This document shows, piece by piece, positions 1 to 10,782 of a stretch of DNA of 64,000 nt. The stretch is from Porphyra umbilicalis (taxonomy: Eukaryota; Rhodophyta; Bangiophyceae; Bangiales; Bangiaceae). The notes under the pieces are model-generated. The model was given only the letters and a program-made list of their open reading frames with translations, was not told where the DNA came from and ran no database searches. The stretch's first letter is position 1, and each line of letters opens with the position of its first letter. The stretch covers positions 186,001 through 250,000 of the forward strand of contig KV918823.1 of NCBI GenBank assembly GCA_002049455.2, read 5' to 3'. A program made the translations under genes and the position numbers.

Positions 1-2069
1 GCTGCAAGTTGTGAACGCGGCCTACGCCAGACCATGACCAGCACTGAGCTTGCGAGGGTCAATGTGAGTCAAGGGGCTTCGGCTTTGGTGCCCATCATGG
101 TATGATGGTTAGCCTCCTGTCTTGATACTCGTTCTGATGTTTGTGGGCCTTCCAGGAGGGGCCGCGCGCGACGCTTGTCACTACTGTTTATTCTGGACGA
201 TCGGCCCTGAGTTTGCTCACTACTGTTCAGCACTTTTCGGACATCTACCTGCATCCTTTGTCCCGACTTTGAGCATTGTGAGGCACCTGGCAAGTGAAGC
301 TTCCTGAGGTAGTTGGATGCATGCATCCCACGCATGTTTAGTCATTGGACTTGCGTGTATCCACTTTGGAGCCATTAAATGGCGGTATCATCCAGATAGG
401 AGTATGTAAAATCGGGCCCGTTATTTTTGAATATGATTATATCCGAGTATATCTCTCCATTATATCAGAGTGCCATTTATTCATGAAAGCCTCTGGACAA
501 GAGTCGCACAAGCGTAAGCGCGCTTGGGCGCCAGCCCAGGCGCCACTAACGCCACAAGGAGGTGTACCTCCTTAGGCGCTGGGCTCCACGGGCCAACCAA
601 AACCCCAAGTCCCCACCCCGACGCGCCACACCGCGAAAACGATGACAGCCGCACATGCGAGGGCAAGCCTGGGCGCCAGCCCGGGCGCCGCAAACGCCAT
701 AAGGAGGTGTACCTCCTTGGGCGCTGGGCTTCTCATGCCCTCCAACCATCCACGTCCGTCCTTACCCCCGACAATCACGTCAGCCCCCACCAGCACCACC
801 ACGACGCATAAAGGACACGAGCCGTACCTGATTTGGCGCGCTGGTGTGGCGGAAAACAACAGATCTGCGTGACACCCATGCCACGCCACTCCGCAAGCCG
901 CCGGCTCAACCGAGGGTCACAACGCCACAAGAATAAAGAAGTTCTTGCGCGTCTGGCACCTCGGCGCACAGATCCACTCCGTCAAACCCACGTTGGAGAT
1001 CCGCCGTAGATCAAACGGCGCGGCCACAGACGCCCGGTGCTCCCTGCCTCTCCGGCCACTCAATCGCGCACAGCATAGAAAAGCTCACCATTCTCATCAA
1101 CGGGTCGCCTCAAAGCGTTACACTTTGGGCGAATCCGGGGTGCGCTCATTGTGCGCATACCGGGAGCCACAGAGTGCGCGCGCCAGTACCCAGAGGAAGG
1201 GGCGCCGGGTGAAGCGCAGCTGCGTCTGTGGGCGGCGCTCGGCCTGCCACGCAGGTCGGTGTGTGAGGCCCGGTCGGTCTGGTGACACAACCGGCGACCC
1301 GTCGCGACCTCTCGTCGATCGGCCAACGAAGATTGCGATCAGGCCGCGGACGACAAGCAGCAATTTTGGGCGATGCGCTTGGTCCTTACCTTACTGACAA
1401 TGGACAAATGCAAGTTCCAACCTCAAGTATATACCAACAAATATCCAGTACTTCTGTTCAAAAAATGAAAATATTCTTCAAAATTTGGCACATCAGTTCT
1501 GGACACCCTTGATCATGACTCCTCTACGATTTTGGATCCAACTTTGCAGACTGGTCAGACGCTTTCATGAGCAGTTTTTGTGTCGCACCCAATCAGATGC
1601 GAGCAAAGAGTCCTGTCACTTCACATCGGCTCCTTTCTTTCGCCGGCGCTGTCGACGGGTTTTGATGTGCCAGCCACACTTATGCTTGACACAAGCCGGT
1701 GCCATGGAGTTACTGCCGGGCTGTGGGGCTGGTGGGCACGACGCGTCGTGGCACTGCAAAATAGTTCTTTGCCACTGGCAGGGCGAAAATATTCGTCGCA
1801 TAGGTGCGCTGACCTGTCGTGTGCGTTGTGATCTCGCCGGATCTGTGGCGTCTCGCCCTCCCCAGGCATGTTCGCCGGCCTGGTCGGTTTTCGCGGCGCA
1901 CAGCCTGCCACGACCCGTATGACACGCTCTGTACTCGTGTTCTACGTGCCTGGCTCCGTGATCTGCGACGTGCTCCGGACTACGTCCTCCGTGCTCCGTC
2001 TTTGTGCTTCATACTCCATGCTACGTGATCCGCACTCCTTGCTCCCTTACGCTCGTTGTACTGCGAAGC
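1..2069. other. Intergenic DNA, no supported gene
   Basis: I see no convincing coding region here. Short ORFs on both strands have compositions expected by chance. The only structured part is the duplicated palindromic segment at 522-738, listed separately. About 1380-1510 is comparatively AT-rich. Confidence 0.5.
522..738. repeat. Two direct copies of a palindrome-rich ~70-bp segment
   Basis: Copy 1 (about 522-590) and copy 2 (about 666-738) share the order GGGCGCCAGCCC, GGCGCC, AACGCCA, AAGGAGGTGTACCTCCTT, GGCGCTGGGCT. The 18-base core is a hairpin of two 8-base arms (AAGGAGGT / ACCTCCTT) around GT. The outer GGGCGCCAGCCC and GGCGCTGGGC can also pair. They could be a protein-binding site or termini of a small element. 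No coding role is evident. Confidence 0.6.
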
Positions 2070-3046
2070 ATGTCTGGCGGTAATGACTCGGAGGGTACCC
2101 CTTCGACTCCTCCATCAAGCCCTGGGAGTGTTCTTCCCGCCCAGCAGACCGTGTATGAGCAGCAAGTGTGGGCCACTCATGGGGTAAGACTGCACGGAAC
2201 CATCGAATGTCTTGCCGTCTGAGTTGTAATATGCAGGACATCTGTACTCCCTACGCCAATGCATTGATGTACCGACGACTATCGCGCGCTGTACTATTCA
2301 TCTGGCACCGACGGCTTCGACGCATGCATCACGGATGGCCCCTCCACACAGGATGACGCATGCTTTCACTTTGCTCGCTATGGCCCAGTCATGGTCAAGA
2401 AGATACACAAGTCGGAGGTGCCTCGGGCAGGCGCAGCACCAAGGAGGACGCCGCCGATCACGACTGCATGACCTGGTTCAGCCCACCTGGACATCTTGAG
2501 GGTCCGCACAAAGATTCCACGCGGGGTCTGCGGACCGTCATAGACGGGGCCGCCGACAAGATGACTACTGGCGTCTCGAAAGGACCGAATGGCACCGTCC
2601 TCAACAAGATCAAGTTCAAGAAGGCTCTGAAGAATGGTCTGCGCATGAAGTGCAACCGGCGGCGCAACTCTGCGCGAGTGCTCGGCTACCGGCTTCTCGG
2701 CGTCTACCTCGACACGGTCGTACCTCAAGCCGGCGTGCAGGACGTCGTTCTCACCAACGGCGTTGTGGCCAACCCTGACGTGGAGGGGGCCCCTGCACCT
2801 TTGCCTGGCATCATGACTGGTCACCGGCTTTTGTTGGACCACGACGGCACGCAAACTAAGCGCATGCTGGACCTGGACGCTGCGGCTGCTGCACTACTCG
2901 ACGATTTTCTCGGCATAGACCCTGTAGACGTTAGGAAGTCGGCACGAGCAGCCAGGGCCGCGTGCGTCCAAGACTACTTCGGTCACAGTGAATTTCCTCG
3001 TCGCCTGCGTCCCGAGAGCGGCGAGGTGCGCAACGCCGTCGTGTAG
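2070..3046 (+). pseudogene. Frameshifted hypothetical gene with one probable intron
   Basis: I do not recognise the family. An ATG at 2070 opens 38 codons (Ser/Pro/Gln-rich) that end in-frame at GGG|GTAAGA. A 53-bp intron (2184-2236) ends in TGCAG. Beyond it the reading frame contains TGA at 2354-2356, and a neighbouring frame looks more protein-like (TDDYRALYYSSGTDGFDAC) between about 2265 and 2455. From about 2458 to the TAG at 3044-3046 the first frame again looks genuine: it is basic (KIKFKKALKNGLRMKCNRRRN), then a normally composed stretch with DHDGTQTKRMLDLD. The simplest reading is one gene with two compensating indels, perhaps a decayed transposon-borne ORF. Further introns are an alternative. 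Confidence 0.35.
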
Positions 3047-3329
3047 AACCTGAATGACGAGCTCCAAGACGAAGCGGCGCGCGACATCAACTTGTCGGAT
3101 AACGAAACAGACTAATGCTCTGCAGCACCGTCCGCCGTCGCGAAGGCCGTCCCGTGTACGCTGTACGCGCATTATTATTACTGTTCTGTGTTCTGCGTAT
3201 TTTTTGTCGAAGAATTTTGTGATTCATTTTATGGATACGTAAAAGCACCGTTTCGTACCCGCTAGCGTCCTCTAGAAGTTCCTGCTGTCTGTTCGGCTGA
3301 CATCCCTCGGCACCAACGAAGGAATTTTA

Positions 3330-3778
3330 TTGCTAACCTCCAAAAAATGGCGGTTGCAGAGAGAAGGGAGGTAGAGCCGACGACACAGCATAGAAGTGAA
3401 GTCGGATTGGCTGTTCGACAAGGCACGATCAAGCTATTGGCTGTGAGTTACCGCCAGTAATCTTGCAAGCCAATCAACGTGTCTTGCAGGAGTTACGCAG
3501 AGCCATTGCAACCCACAATGAGATTTCCTGAGATTTTTGGGCCGCTTGCTTGGGCCTGGAGAGGTCATGGAGAGGGTTCTGGGCCAGGCCTGTGATTTCT
3601 CATGAGATCAACCAATTTATTCAGATTTCTTGAGATCCTGATGTGCGTTTCCAGTGCGCAGAGCTGCATGAGGAGACTGTGTAAGTAACTCACATGGTTC
3701 CGAGCCTTTCCATTGGTCCACGTGCGCTGTTTAATGATCGCAACCACTCTGCAACCGCCATTTTTTGGAGGTCAGCAA
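3330..3778. mobile_element. 449-bp MITE, TA-flanked, 32-bp terminal inverted repeats
   Basis: The left terminus (3330-3361) begins TTGCTAACCTCC and the right terminus (3747-3778) is its near-perfect inverse, ending GGAGGTCAGCAA; one position in 32 differs. TA lies immediately outside both ends (3328-3329 and 3779-3780). That is the target duplication expected of Tc1/mariner-type elements. The interior has no transposase and shows GAGATTT-type repeats. Confidence 0.85.
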
Positions 3779-4900
3779 TATGTATGTCTGTCACACAGAC
3801 GATGGCACTGTTTACATCTGGGAGTGCCCCGCGTACTACCCGAGCGAGCGCCACGCAGATAGTCTCGAAGTCAGGATACAAACTGTACTGCAGAGCGGTG
3901 GGGAGCAGGATCGTACTGCTCTTCTATAGGCGTGTATTCTGGGCATTCTGTCGGACTGTACGCAATAGGTGCATACGAATGACCTCTAATGTGGCTAGCA
4001 GGATAGTCACGGCATTTTCACCGTCGATTTCATGCAGGTGTATGTTCTGGGCAGACTCTTCGACTGTACGGGATGAGTGCTTACGAATGACCCGGAACGT
4101 GGCCAACAGGATAGTGATGGTGTTTTCTCAGTCGATTGCATGCCGGCTCGCGCACGAAAAAGATACACGGACGGCGTTCTGATCTGCACCGAATATGAGC
4201 GGCAGACCAGTGCACAGGGCAATTGCCAGCAATAATATCCCTGCGAAACTTACAAAATATGCAGGATAATATTTGACTTACTGTCCTAGTTCTTCAGCAA
4301 AGCTGTTCAGCCGCAAGACTCTCAGACAGTCCCTCAGTAGACCCTGCAAACAATCGCCGGCTCTGTCTGTAAAACGATCCCATGGCGGGATCCTCGGCAA
4401 TCTGGGAACTCCATTTGCAGTATATATCTGGGACGTTCCAATCGTGGCTCAGATTACTATCGTTAAGAGAGGCGTCCAGACACGTATTTGTTCGCTTGCA
4501 GATGGTCTCCAAGTTTGTCATGCCACCGCAGTGCTTATATATTTTATCAATTTATTCTGCAAACGGTCGTGAAGATACTGTTGATAACTGTTCGTTATAG
4601 ATTGAACGTGTGTAATTCGGAGGACTATACTCAGGATTAAAGAACAACCCACAGTGTACTGCGGGCGCGTTTGCGAAGATACCCTGCCCGGAATTTGCTA
4701 AACAAAAGGAAAAAAGTGAGTCCAGGCAATTCAATGCCATGTGCAGCCGACGGCACAACGTGCGAGTGGCCTCCGTTTTTCTTTCTCTTCTGTGGCTTGG
4801 CTCTTTTAGCCTTCTTTACCCCGTGAACGACGTCCTAAGCGTGCATCACGGTGGAACAATGCTCTTCGTCACTCCGGTGGTCACCCCCAGCCCCTCTCCG
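3779..4900. other. Non-coding, includes a 106-bp tandem duplication
   Basis: No convincing gene. A 106-bp unit starting at 3932 is repeated at 4038-4143. Both copies share TCTGGGCA, CGACTGTACG, TACGAATGACC, GGATAGT and GTCGATT, with roughly 70-75% identity by eye. The rest, to 4.74 kb, is moderately AT-rich single-copy-looking sequence. Confidence 0.55.
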
Positions 4901-7900
4901 AGGCAATCAGACTGCCGGAGGACATGCTGCGGGCGTGTACATCGGCCGCCCCCACCCAACTTAATATCGGCGGCTGACCGGCGGCAGCTTCGCCCGTGGC
5001 GGCCGCCGTCACGAGAAGTTGGCGCCGCCGCCGCCGCCGCCGCTCCCGCCGCCGCCGCCGCCGCCGCCACCACCACCGACGCGTCCCCGAGTTGCGCTAC
5101 GCTGCGGGGCGGCGAGGGTGGCCAGTGCTTGCGCGGCGGCACAGGTGGGGGTGGTTGTGTGCGGCGGCTGCAAGGGGCTGCGGCGGCCACCACAGCGGCT
5201 GCGGCCGCCGCCGGCACCTGGGGTGCGCGGCTTCCGCCGCCGCCGCTGCCATGGAACGGAGCAACCTCTTGGAAGTCCTCTCTGTGCGTGGTGGATAGGC
5301 GGCAGCCGCGCGACGGAGAAGGACAGGGGAGGGGGGGTTCAAGGCCACTGCGTCGACACGCTCGGCGGTCGCGCTCCTGGCGCCGTCGGGTGGCACGGGG
5401 CAGTGCCCGCGACCGGCGGCGGGAGATGGCCCGTGCGACGGCTGGTCCGGCGGCGGCAAGTGGCGTTGTCGCCGCCGGGGCTCCCGTGGTGGCGACAGCG
5501 GTGTTGGCGCTTCTGCCAGCGACGCGCGGCAACGCCGTGCGGCGGCGACGCGACGGTTAGCGGAGGCGGCGGCTGTGACGGCGGCTGGCTGGTCCGCCAG
5601 TTGGCGTGGCAGCGCGCACACACGGGCGATCGACGCGCCGCGACCGCGGCGCCATCGTCGTGCCGCTGCTGTGGCACCGGGAAGCGGCAAACAGAGGCCA
5701 CCCCGTCCGCGCCGCCACCTCCGCGGCGTCGCCGCCGTGTCACCGCCGCCGCTCTGCCGCCGCCGCTATCGCCGCCGGACTGGCCGTCGCGACGCCGCCC
5801 CGCGCCCTCGGCCCCCCTCGACGGGGGGCGCGCTGCGCAGGTCTCCCAGTCCGCCTTGGCGACAACCAGCGTACAGCCCATTTCCCCCCCCCTACCCTCC
5901 CCACGCGCTCCCACCACCACCTTCGTCCTCATCAATCAGCTCACGAACTGTACCTTGGAAACCATCATGCTCCCAACTACCCCGCTTTCGCTCCCCCACT
6001 CAGCGCCCCACGTCTGCGACCATGAGGCCCAGTTTGAAAGCCCTGGCAAATGCCCGCTCGACCAAGAGAATAAACTGGGCGGCTCCGCGTCAGAATCACT
6101 CTCCCGCTTGCCGCGACCGCTCGGCCCGCACCGTTCAAATTCAAATGACTTCCCAACAACGACCCTCTCTTCAGCACCCCCACCTTGCCAATGCACCAAG
6201 TATCCAAAATTTACGACCCCAGACCAGCTCCACGGCGGCGTAAACGCACCACCTCCCCTCACGGGTGTTTCCAGACAGAAACTGAAGAGACAACCACGTC
6301 CGCGTTCCGTGCCGGTGATGAAGATGAGCACAGCCTCCGCCACTTGGCACACAACCCGGCGGACGTCCACTGACACTTTCCCTCGCGAAAAGAGGAAGCG
6401 CAGAGGTGACCTATGTCCGCAATAGGCGAGCAAAGTGTCCCACGGGGGTATTTATAAGTACTCCAGCACTCGGCCTCCTCCTCCCCCCAACGGGCGCCCG
6501 ATGCACGCACCGGCGGCGGGCCCACACACGTCGATCGCAAGCGGCACCCGACGGCGTGGCCGCCGCCCAGAAACGTCCCCCGCAGGCGCCGCTCCGCCCC
6601 CCCGCCGCCGCCGCCGCCACCGTCACCCCGAGACGACCCAAACGACGCGAACCGCCGGGCGACGGTGGCTACGACAGAGCACCCTCCCGTCGAGCGAGCG
6701 GCCCACCTCACCAGCCGACCTGCCGTCGCACCCCCCCCCCGGCACCCGACGGTGACGCCGTCGTCGCCGCCGCAGTTGTCGATGCGGCGTGAAGTCAGGC
6801 GGGGCGCGGCCTCTACCGGCCCCGTCGGGGGTTGCCACGCAAGCACCCCACCGCCGCCGTCATTGTCGCGGCCACCGCCTCCCGCGCTGCCGACGCCGTC
6901 GCCGCCGCCGCCGGCTGCCGCCGGCAAGACGACGGGTGCCCGCAGCGGCGGCACCGGCGCCCCGCCCCCGCTGCCCCCGACCGCACCCGCCGCTGCGCGG
7001 CGGCCGCAAGGCGGACAGCGGCGGGTGTGGCAACCACGGTTTTGTCCGCAAGCGCTCGGGGGGCGGGGGTCACCGGCCGCCGCTCGGCGGCCACCGCAGC
7101 GCCGGCGGCAGACGTTGACGCGCCGCCGCCGCCACCGCCGCAGCCGCCGCCCGTCAGCGCGCCGCCGGCGACGGACGCTGCAGCGGCGGTCGACGCGGCC
7201 GCAAAGCTCTGTGCAGTGGAGGGCGCGACCAGTCATCAAGGGAGCCCCACGCCCGCCACCCAGCGCGCGCCTGGCTCGCAACGGGGCGGGGCGGACGCGG
7301 GCGGGGGAGCGAGCGCGTCGCGCGTCGTCCGGCACGACGGGGGTCCACGGCGGGCACAAGAGGAGAAGGGAAAACACCGCCGCCGGCCGGTCGCGCGCCC
7401 GCCACGCACGCCGCGGGTGGGGTCACCGCCGGTCCGACGGGCGACGGCGGCGGCGGTGGTGCCGCCGTCGCTGCCGACGCGCGCGCGGGGCGCCGCCCAT
7501 GGCTGGTGGTGCGGGGAGGCGCGGGACGCTTCCTATGGCTGCTTCGCCGAGGTTCATCAGCATCAACACCAGCCATCGAACAAGAGCGCACGTAACACCG
7601 CCCACATGAAGGTCAGTAACCGCGCTACGCAAACCACGTTGCGCGACACGCGTACCGCAGAGCACCCTCCCACCTCGACCGGCTCCCCATGGTCAACGTA
7701 CCCTCAAAAACCACGCTGCTCTTCCTTCAGCCCCTACCCCCTGCATCGCCCATGCTCCGTCCGGGGGCCGCTACCTCCGCGATCCACAGCACCACATCGT
7801 CAGCCGGCAATCCCGTCGACATCCGCGCTGCGCCGGTCGACCACAGGCAACGGGAATGGCCGCGACCGCTCGAGCAGCCACGCTATCCGCGACCACACAA

Positions 7901-7950
7901 CCCCCCACTCGAATGTTCGAAAGGAGAACGCTTTCTCAGGCCTCTGAAGC
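4900..7950. other. GC-rich low-complexity block, coding status unresolved
   Basis: Dense GCC/CGG/CCG trinucleotide runs and poly-C tracts leave long ORFs open on both strands at the same positions, for example plus 5019-6425 and 6832-7947 against minus 4846-5532 and 6259-7377. Their translations are Ala/Pro/Arg/Gly runs without a recognisable domain. I therefore do not call a gene. A short stretch near 5.9-6.4 kb (plus) has a more normal composition and could be an exon, but nothing confirms it. Confidence 0.5.
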
Positions 7951-8228
7951 CACCTTTTCGACAAGCCCCAAAAACTTACGCGAGCGTGACCACATCCGCC
8001 TCCGTCAACCCGCCCCCACGACCCCGTAACACCGCACCTGCCCTCACGTTCCTTTTTAACCACGATCTACTCCCGCGGACCGTACGGACGATGAAGACGT
8101 CGCCACCTCGAGAAAACTCGTACGATGGTCGGGCGGACCTGTGCGCTTCTTTCTATAGTCAAGAGACAAGCTGGGGACGTCGACGGACAACGTAGGACGC
8201 AAAAAGGCCCGCCCGGGACGGTTTTGGT

Positions 8229-8315
8229 CAAGTACTCCCGAAACGTGCACTGGAACAGGCAACTTACTTTTCAACGTGCGGGTGTGTCTAGTACCCTGTA
8301 CTAAAGTCCAGGGAA
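8229..8315. repeat. Dispersed repeat, partner at 63166-63259
   Basis: CAAGTACTCCCG, CGTGCACTGGA, AGTACCCT and ACTAAA.TCCAGGGAA occur in the same order and spacing here (87 bp) and at 63166-63259 (94 bp), in the same orientation. A weaker third match, ending CCTAAAGGCCAGGGAA, is at 28231-28256. The segment is probably a fragment of an unidentified element. Confidence 0.6.
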
Positions 8316-8339
8316 ACTCCAGGGACTTCCGGGTATACA

Positions 8340-9142
8340 TAGTACCATTGTGCAACACGCCCAAGGGGTGTTCACGGACACGCCCAGGGCGTGTTTTATC
8401 GCGTGTTTAGGGCGTGTGACGCCAGCACGCCTGCCAAAACATCGGGCGTGTTTTAGGCGTGTTTAATTTCAGGTTCATGTGCACTTATGTGGCTGGTTGC
8501 AGTGTGGTGCTCGTGTAAGGATTGCAACCGACTCGACCTTCACCGATTGACCGACATGACCAAGGTGGTGCTGCAAATGTGTGCTGCGCTGGCCAAAGAG
8601 GTGGCGCCGCGCCAGACGGTGTCACCGGGGTCCCGCATGGGCGATTTTGGTCAAGATGCCGGCGGAATGGTGGACCCCGATGATGACTACGAGGACGAGT
8701 GAGGCCTTCCCCCCGCTGCCGACAACGAGAAAGACGCTGAAGCGGGTGCGGTCGCAGGCCTGGCATCGAACGACGAAGCGTCGGAAGTCAACGACGCCAG
8801 CCAGCCGCCTCGCCTCCGAGAGTCTGTTCTTGTGAGTATTTGCGAGGCTTACGTGGCGCGGAGCGCCGGCACGGAGGGTGTCGCTGCTGCGGTGGGTGGG
8901 GCGTCGAGCGCGGCAGGCAGCGGCCGCGGTCCTCGTCAGACCAACGTGCTGCTCGACGACGTATCTGGCCAGCGCCAAGATTGTGTATCGTATGGAGCGG
9001 TTTAGGCAGAGCATTGGTAGGTGCTACTTGGAAATTTTATGGGTGTTACTTTAGGGCGTGTTGGGCATGTTTAGTGTTTATGGGCGTGTTTAGTGTATCT
9101 TAACGTGTCACGATCGCACGCCTTTGAAAAAGGGGCGTGTTA
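8340..9142 (+). other. GGCGTGTTT motif clusters flanking a small ORF
   Basis: Multiple GGCGTGTTT / ACACGCC motifs lie at about 8355-8470 and again at about 9050-9142, all predominantly in the same orientation. They bracket the ORF at 8487-9005. Such clusters resemble subterminal transposase-binding repeats or clustered regulatory sites; which one cannot be told from sequence. Confidence 0.5.
8487..9005 (+). CDS. Small hypothetical ORF with one in-frame TGA
   Basis: From ATG 8487 there are 71 codons ending in an acidic run (DPDDDYEDE) at TGA 8700-8702. The same frame then stays open for about 100 more codons to TAG at 9003-9005, with a balanced, acidic/Ser-rich composition (DNEKDAEAG, NDEASEVNDASQ). 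Either the TGA interrupts an older longer ORF, or GAGTGAGG contains a 5' splice site (GTGAGG) whose acceptor I cannot fix. No domain is recognised. Its placement between the two GGCGTGTTT clusters suggests it belongs to a small mobile unit, but this is inference. Confidence 0.35.
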
Positions 9143-9199
9143 TGGCGCGTCGCCTAAGAATGATCGGATCCGAGAAACGCTCACAGCAAGTCACAGCAA

Positions 9200-10500
9200 A
9201 CTTGTACATAATTCCATCCTCTGTCAGCACTTTCCCAAACATGTGATTGGCTGTAGTTGCATGGTGACTCTAGATCTCTGCAACGCTGCAGGATCTGGCC
9301 GCATGTGAGGACGGTGAACAGTTTTTTGATCCGACAGATGACGGGTGCTGCGGCGGAGACAGGTTTTCCGGCTTGTTCAGATTTGCTATGGGACGCTGTT
9401 GTCTGCTGTGCCTTGCTGTGATCAGCCGTTCGTCGACATCTTCCGAATCGGCTGCAATCGTGGACCCGTGATTGGCCAGGCTCGTGCCTCGTGTTTCATC
9501 TTCCCTGCTCAGGGATGCTGTGGGTTGCTGTGGAATCCCACAGCAACTCAAAGCATGCTTCAATGGAAGTAACTTCTTCAGGAGTCGCTCGTGCGGACAT
9601 TCGAGCACATTGCTTGGTGCCACGTTGGCCAATGAATGGGCTGGCTTTGCTGCACCTGCTGTGCTGTGAAGCGGAGTCTGCGGGTCGTTCGTTGTCCTCC
9701 TTCCCCCCACCGTTTCCCCTCCCTAATATCACCAGCCGTCATCAGCCATCTCCCAGAGGCCCCCTGAAGGGGACGCACACCCCCCCCCCGTGAGAATACG
9801 GGCGCACGAAACTGCTGCGGAAGGCTTTTCCGCGTCGGAGGTCTCTGCAGTGCCTGCCGCGCGCCGTCTCGCTCATTCCCAAGCGCCCACCTTGCCTCCC
9901 CTCTCGGCACTCGGCACGTTCAGAGTCCACCCTCCCCTCTTCTTTGCCTGAAGCACGACGCGCTACCCCACCTCTCTCCGTAGCCGGCTGGGCCCAAGTG
10001 TTCCCCCCGCCCCCTACGCGGTCGCCGAATGGACAGCCAGCGTAACGACCCCCCCCCCCCCTCCTGCCACCCCTACCCCCCCGCTGCCACCCTTCCCCGC
10101 CCCTGCCACCGCCCCCCCCCCTCAGCCGTCCCCCCCGCCATCCGCCCCCCTCCCAGCCGCCCCCATTGCCCCCAGCCATCACTCCCTCGCCCGCCACCCG
10201 CTCCCCCGCCCTTCCCGCCTGGGCACACCCACCCGCTGAGATGCACGAGAGGCTCAAAGTGGCCGATGATCGAGCGAAGGATCGCGATTGCAAGTCTCAG
10301 ATCAAAGGATCCAAATCCACACCGTGTGATCCAGATCCAGAAACTGAGTGAAAGCCCTGTTCGTATCGATGGCTGCCTGTGATGGCGTTGTCCATGCGCC
10401 GAGCAGTCGGCGGGAGGGGGGTGGACGTTTTCATCGGCGATCGAGCTGGAAGAGGAGGACGCCCAGACCAGGATGGTCGCCACGACGGAGAGATAATAAA
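9200..10500. other. Intergenic DNA with poly-C tracts
   Basis: No gene is supported. A 30-bp segment near 9606-9637 (TTGCTTG, GCCACGTTGGCCAATGA) is shared with 44441-44470. The part from 9780 to 10230 is dominated by C-runs, including one of about 12 C near 10050. Confidence 0.45.
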
Positions 10501-10529
10501 TCAAATTCCTACGCAAACTACGAGCAATT

Positions 10530-10749
10530 GGTGTGCTGAGTACGATTTTTGTAGTTATCAGTGCCGCCGACCGCACGATGGCCACCGTCACCGTGATGGC
10601 GGGGGGGGGGGGAACGGCCGTGCTGGCGGCGGCACGGTGGCCACCGCCCCTGACGTGGGGCGAGCGGCGAACCGGCGGCCGGCGGGGGCTGTGGTGGCGG
10701 CGGCGGCGGTGGGGGCGCGGCGGCGGCAACGGCGGCGACGGCGGCGGCG

Positions 10750-10782
<33 letters not shown>

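Noticed and set aside
5019-6425. 468-codon plus-strand ORF
   Set aside because: Low-complexity CCG-rich DNA; competing open frames on the other strand and no recognisable motif.
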